Positions 62,144 through 64,000 of a stretch of DNA of 64,000 nt are shown piece after piece. How positions within the stretch are numbered: position 1 is the first letter of the stretch; the number at the start of each line of letters is the position of its first letter. This DNA comes from Paenibacillus bovis (lineage in GTDB: Bacteria; Bacillota; Bacilli; Paenibacillales; Paenibacillaceae): assembly GCF_001421015.2 (NCBI RefSeq), contig NZ_CP013023.1, positions 4,767,001-4,831,000 of the forward strand. The letters run 5' to 3'. The position numbers and the translations under genes are program-made. The notes under the pieces were generated by a model that worked only from the letters and a program-made list of their open reading frames with translations, had not been told where the DNA came from and ran no database searches.

Positions 62144-63715
62144 TTAATGAAATTTTGTCGATTGCAGCGTGTTCCATGCATTCCGCAGACGCCGGATTCC
62201 TTCTATAATCTGCTCTTCCTCCAGATGGGCAAAACTGAAGCAGCCTGCAGGCGTACCTTCGGTAAGCTGGTAATCGGCAGCATCCCGCCAGCGGACTCCG
62301 CAGCCTGCTGCGATCTGCCGGAATTGTGCATACGATTCGCGATCATGCTGCCATACTCCGTACACATGCAGTCCCGAGCCGACCGGCATCCAGGAAAATA
62401 CTCCCCGTAGCTGCTGTTCGACCTGTTCACGAAACATGGCATGACGTCCCCTGTACAGTCGGGTCATTCGGCGCAGATGACGCATATAATCCCCTCGCAT
62501 AATAAAGCGGGCCAGTGCACGCTGCTCCAGCCGGGAAGAAGGCAGCGGATCATACAGGCGCTTGGCTGCTATAAGCGCTTGCGCCAGTCCCGGAGGCATA
62601 ATCGCATAACCAAGCCGCAGGCTGGAGAACATACTTTTGGAAAAGGAACCGACATAGATCACGCTGTCTGTTGTATCCAGCGCCTTGAGCGGCTCTACCG
62701 GGCGGCCTTCCCAGCGAAATTCACTGTCATAATCATCCTCGACGATCCACGCCTGCCGATGCTCTGCCCACTGGAGCAGCTGTTGTCGTCTGGGCAGCGG
62801 CAGGACGACTCCGGTAGGAAACTGGCGGCCTGGTGTAACGAACAGCAGGCGGGAATCCCAATCCTGCGGAATAATGCCCTGCCGATCCAGCGGTGCCGGA
62901 CATACCTGTCCACCGCAGGCTGTAATCGCACGGGAGATACCGGGATAACACGGATCTTCCAGAATAACAGGCTCTCCCTCATTAATGAGCAGCTGACAGA
63001 GCAGCACAATCGCTTCCATCGAGCCGCTGCATAATACGATCTGTTCCGGCTGGGCAGCGATACCGCGCGTACGTCCCAGATGACTGCAGATCGCTTCGCG
63101 CAGCAGCAGATCACCGCCGGCTTCTTCTCGCTGTCCGGAACTGTGGACCGGCTGCTGTAAATCTCTCGCAGCACCGGTCATTGCACTTCTCCAGTCGGTC
63201 AGTGAGCGACCCTCCAGCAGAATCTCACGGGGAGCAAAAGAAATCATTGTTGCAGGTCTCTGCAATGGTGTGATCGGGAGGTTGGCTGGATCATCAGCAG
63301 CTGGTGATTCGGCAGGCTGCCGTTGATCCATCTCCAACAGACGGTTACCCCAGCGGGATAACGTACGATAGCTATTGGACGGATCGGCGGTAGATACAGC
63401 AGCAGAGCGCTTCGGATCCGGTTGCTCCTTTTTTGTGCTGTGCTGAATCACCGGCAGACTGGTGAGCTGCCGGGCGACATAGGTGCCTCTGCCTACAGCC
63501 GATTCGGTATATCCTTCAGCCAGCAGCAGATCATAGGCTTCGGCTGCGCTCCCCCGGGAGACACCATAACTCGCTGCCAGCTCACGCGTGGAGGGCAGTC
63601 TCATTCCCGGCTGCAGCGATCCATTTAGAATATTTTCACGCAGTGCATAATACAGCGCTATGTATTTGTATGGATGCTGCTGCAGAGCGCGCTGATACGC
63701 AATAGTGATATCCAT
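62144..63715 (-). CDS. MocR-type regulator (GntR HTH fused to aminotransferase-like domain)
   Basis: 523 residues from an ATG with AAAGGAG upstream; the frame to 63754 is less supported. A GntR winged helix at about 20-80 (YYALRENILNGSLQPGMRLPSTRELAASYGVSRGSAAEAYDLLLAEGYTESAVGRGTYV, in part) is followed by a ~65-residue linker and a fold-type I aminotransferase domain. That domain has VEDDYDSEFRWEG for the PLP Asp and YVGSFSKSMFSSLRLGY with the Schiff-base lysine. MocR proteins such as PdxR and GabR sense PLP or PLP adducts. No pdx or gab gene is in the window; the divergent gene beyond the right edge is the likely target. Confidence 0.92.
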   Translation of the reverse strand: MDITIAYQRALQQHPYKYIALYYALRENILNGSLQPGMRLPSTRELAASYGVSRGSAAEAYDLLLAEGYTESAVGRGTYVARQLTSLPVIQHSTKKEQPDPKRSAAVSTADPSNSYRTLSRWGNRLLEMDQRQPAESPAADDPANLPITPLQRPATMISFAPREILLEGRSLTDWRSAMTGAARDLQQPVHSSGQREEAGGDLLLREAICSHLGRTRGIAAQPEQIVLCSGSMEAIVLLCQLLINEGEPVILEDPCYPGISRAITACGGQVCPAPLDRQGIIPQDWDSRLLFVTPGRQFPTGVVLPLPRRQQLLQWAEHRQAWIVEDDYDSEFRWEGRPVEPLKALDTTDSVIYVGSFSKSMFSSLRLGYAIMPPGLAQALIAAKRLYDPLPSSRLEQRALARFIMRGDYMRHLRRMTRLYRGRHAMFREQVEQQLRGVFSWMPVGSGLHVYGVWQHDRESYAQFRQIAAGCGVRWRDAADYQLTEGTPAGCFSFAHLEEEQIIEGIRRLRNAWNTLQSTKFH

Positions 63716-64000
63716 ATCGTGCCTGTCTCCTTTCCAGCTGATCATATTGGACAATTGAATGTAACTCAGGCTAATTGCTTACGAATAGCGTATACATTGA
63801 ACCTATCTGTACAGAGAGATGCACAAGAAGTCACACATAGGAACTATTTTCCCTTTTATACTTCTATACGTTAATTCATTAAAATCGGACTATACCATTG
63901 TACCTGTATTGGCTCTTTTCGCCTGTCAATTTTCAGCATAAGCTGATTACCTCGGAACGTCAATCATCCAAACAGGAGATAAGGGAGAGAATTTAACAAT
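63716..64000. other. right-edge region with probable control sites
   Basis: No complete gene. GGAGATAAGGGAGAG at about 63976 looks like a ribosome binding site whose start codon lies at or beyond the window edge, so a plus-strand gene divergent from the MocR regulator probably begins there. Confidence 0.4.

Overview
The window looks like a chromosomal segment of a low-to-mid GC Firmicute, most likely Paenibacillus or a close relative. The reasons are strong AAGGAGG-type ribosome binding sites before nearly every gene, many tightly packed stem-loop terminators with T-tails, CtsR-type heat-shock control, Fur-boxed bacillibactin-type iron genes, and Bacillus-style housekeeping proteins (RNase PH with RdgB, a YutG-like PgpA, ClpB, a MocR regulator). 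I saw no rRNA, tRNA, CRISPR array, phage or transposase genes. Genus assignment is inference.

Layout. (1) Positions 1-3780 are an iron/siderophore block on the minus strand: an AraC regulator with a substrate-binding domain (Btr type), a siderophore-binding lipoprotein, a BesA-like siderophore esterase and, at the left edge, the first codons of a probable dhbA. Three Fur-box-like sites sit in front of these genes. (2) Positions 3825-9665 hold a five-gene minus-strand operon matching the uncharacterised STM4015-4014-4013-4012-4011 families: LRR-like protein, ATP-grasp-like protein, alkaline-phosphatase-fold hydrolase and two radical SAM enzymes. It has its own promoter and terminator. This is the best candidate for an undescribed system. 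(3) Positions 9815-16600 carry rph-rdgB, a PgpA, several membrane proteins and an MBL hydrolase. (4) Positions 16750-18030 are an AT-rich stretch with one orphan gene. (5) Positions 18030-23430 hold a palindrome-controlled oxidoreductase with a MarR regulator, mntH with an operator inside its promoter, a long-palindrome repeat and a dipeptidase. (6) Positions 23530-28650 hold oleate hydratase, a PatB/MalY C-S lyase, an orphan gene and a beta-phosphoglucomutase-like HAD protein. (7) Positions 28990-33540 are the Fur-boxed efeO-efeB-efeU iron operon. (8) Positions 33670-36790 are an RpiR regulator with nagB-nagA. (9) Positions 37650-42090 are a Gld-like ABC operon. (10) Positions 42330-44800 carry a broken small ORF and a divergent EamA exporter/LysR pair. 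(11) Positions 44950-49840 are a heat-shock block (hsp20, dnaJ-like, clpB) with two CtsR boxes. (12) Positions 49940-50440 contain two more copies of the long-palindrome repeat and a GGACT microsatellite. (13) The rest is mixed metabolism and regulation: acetyl xylan esterase, DUF418 protein, P450, secreted double SnoaL protein, AEC transporter, NUDIX and histidine phosphatases, psd, a 39-residue basic protein, an AraC regulator and a MocR regulator.

How they work together. Two separate Fur-linked iron systems are present, a catecholate siderophore route and an EfeUOB-type elemental iron route, along with an MntH manganese importer that has a candidate manganese-responsive operator. The nag genes form a self-contained amino-sugar catabolic unit. 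The most notable unexplained items are the STM401x cassette and the three related long-palindrome elements, whose arms differ between copies yet remain paired.
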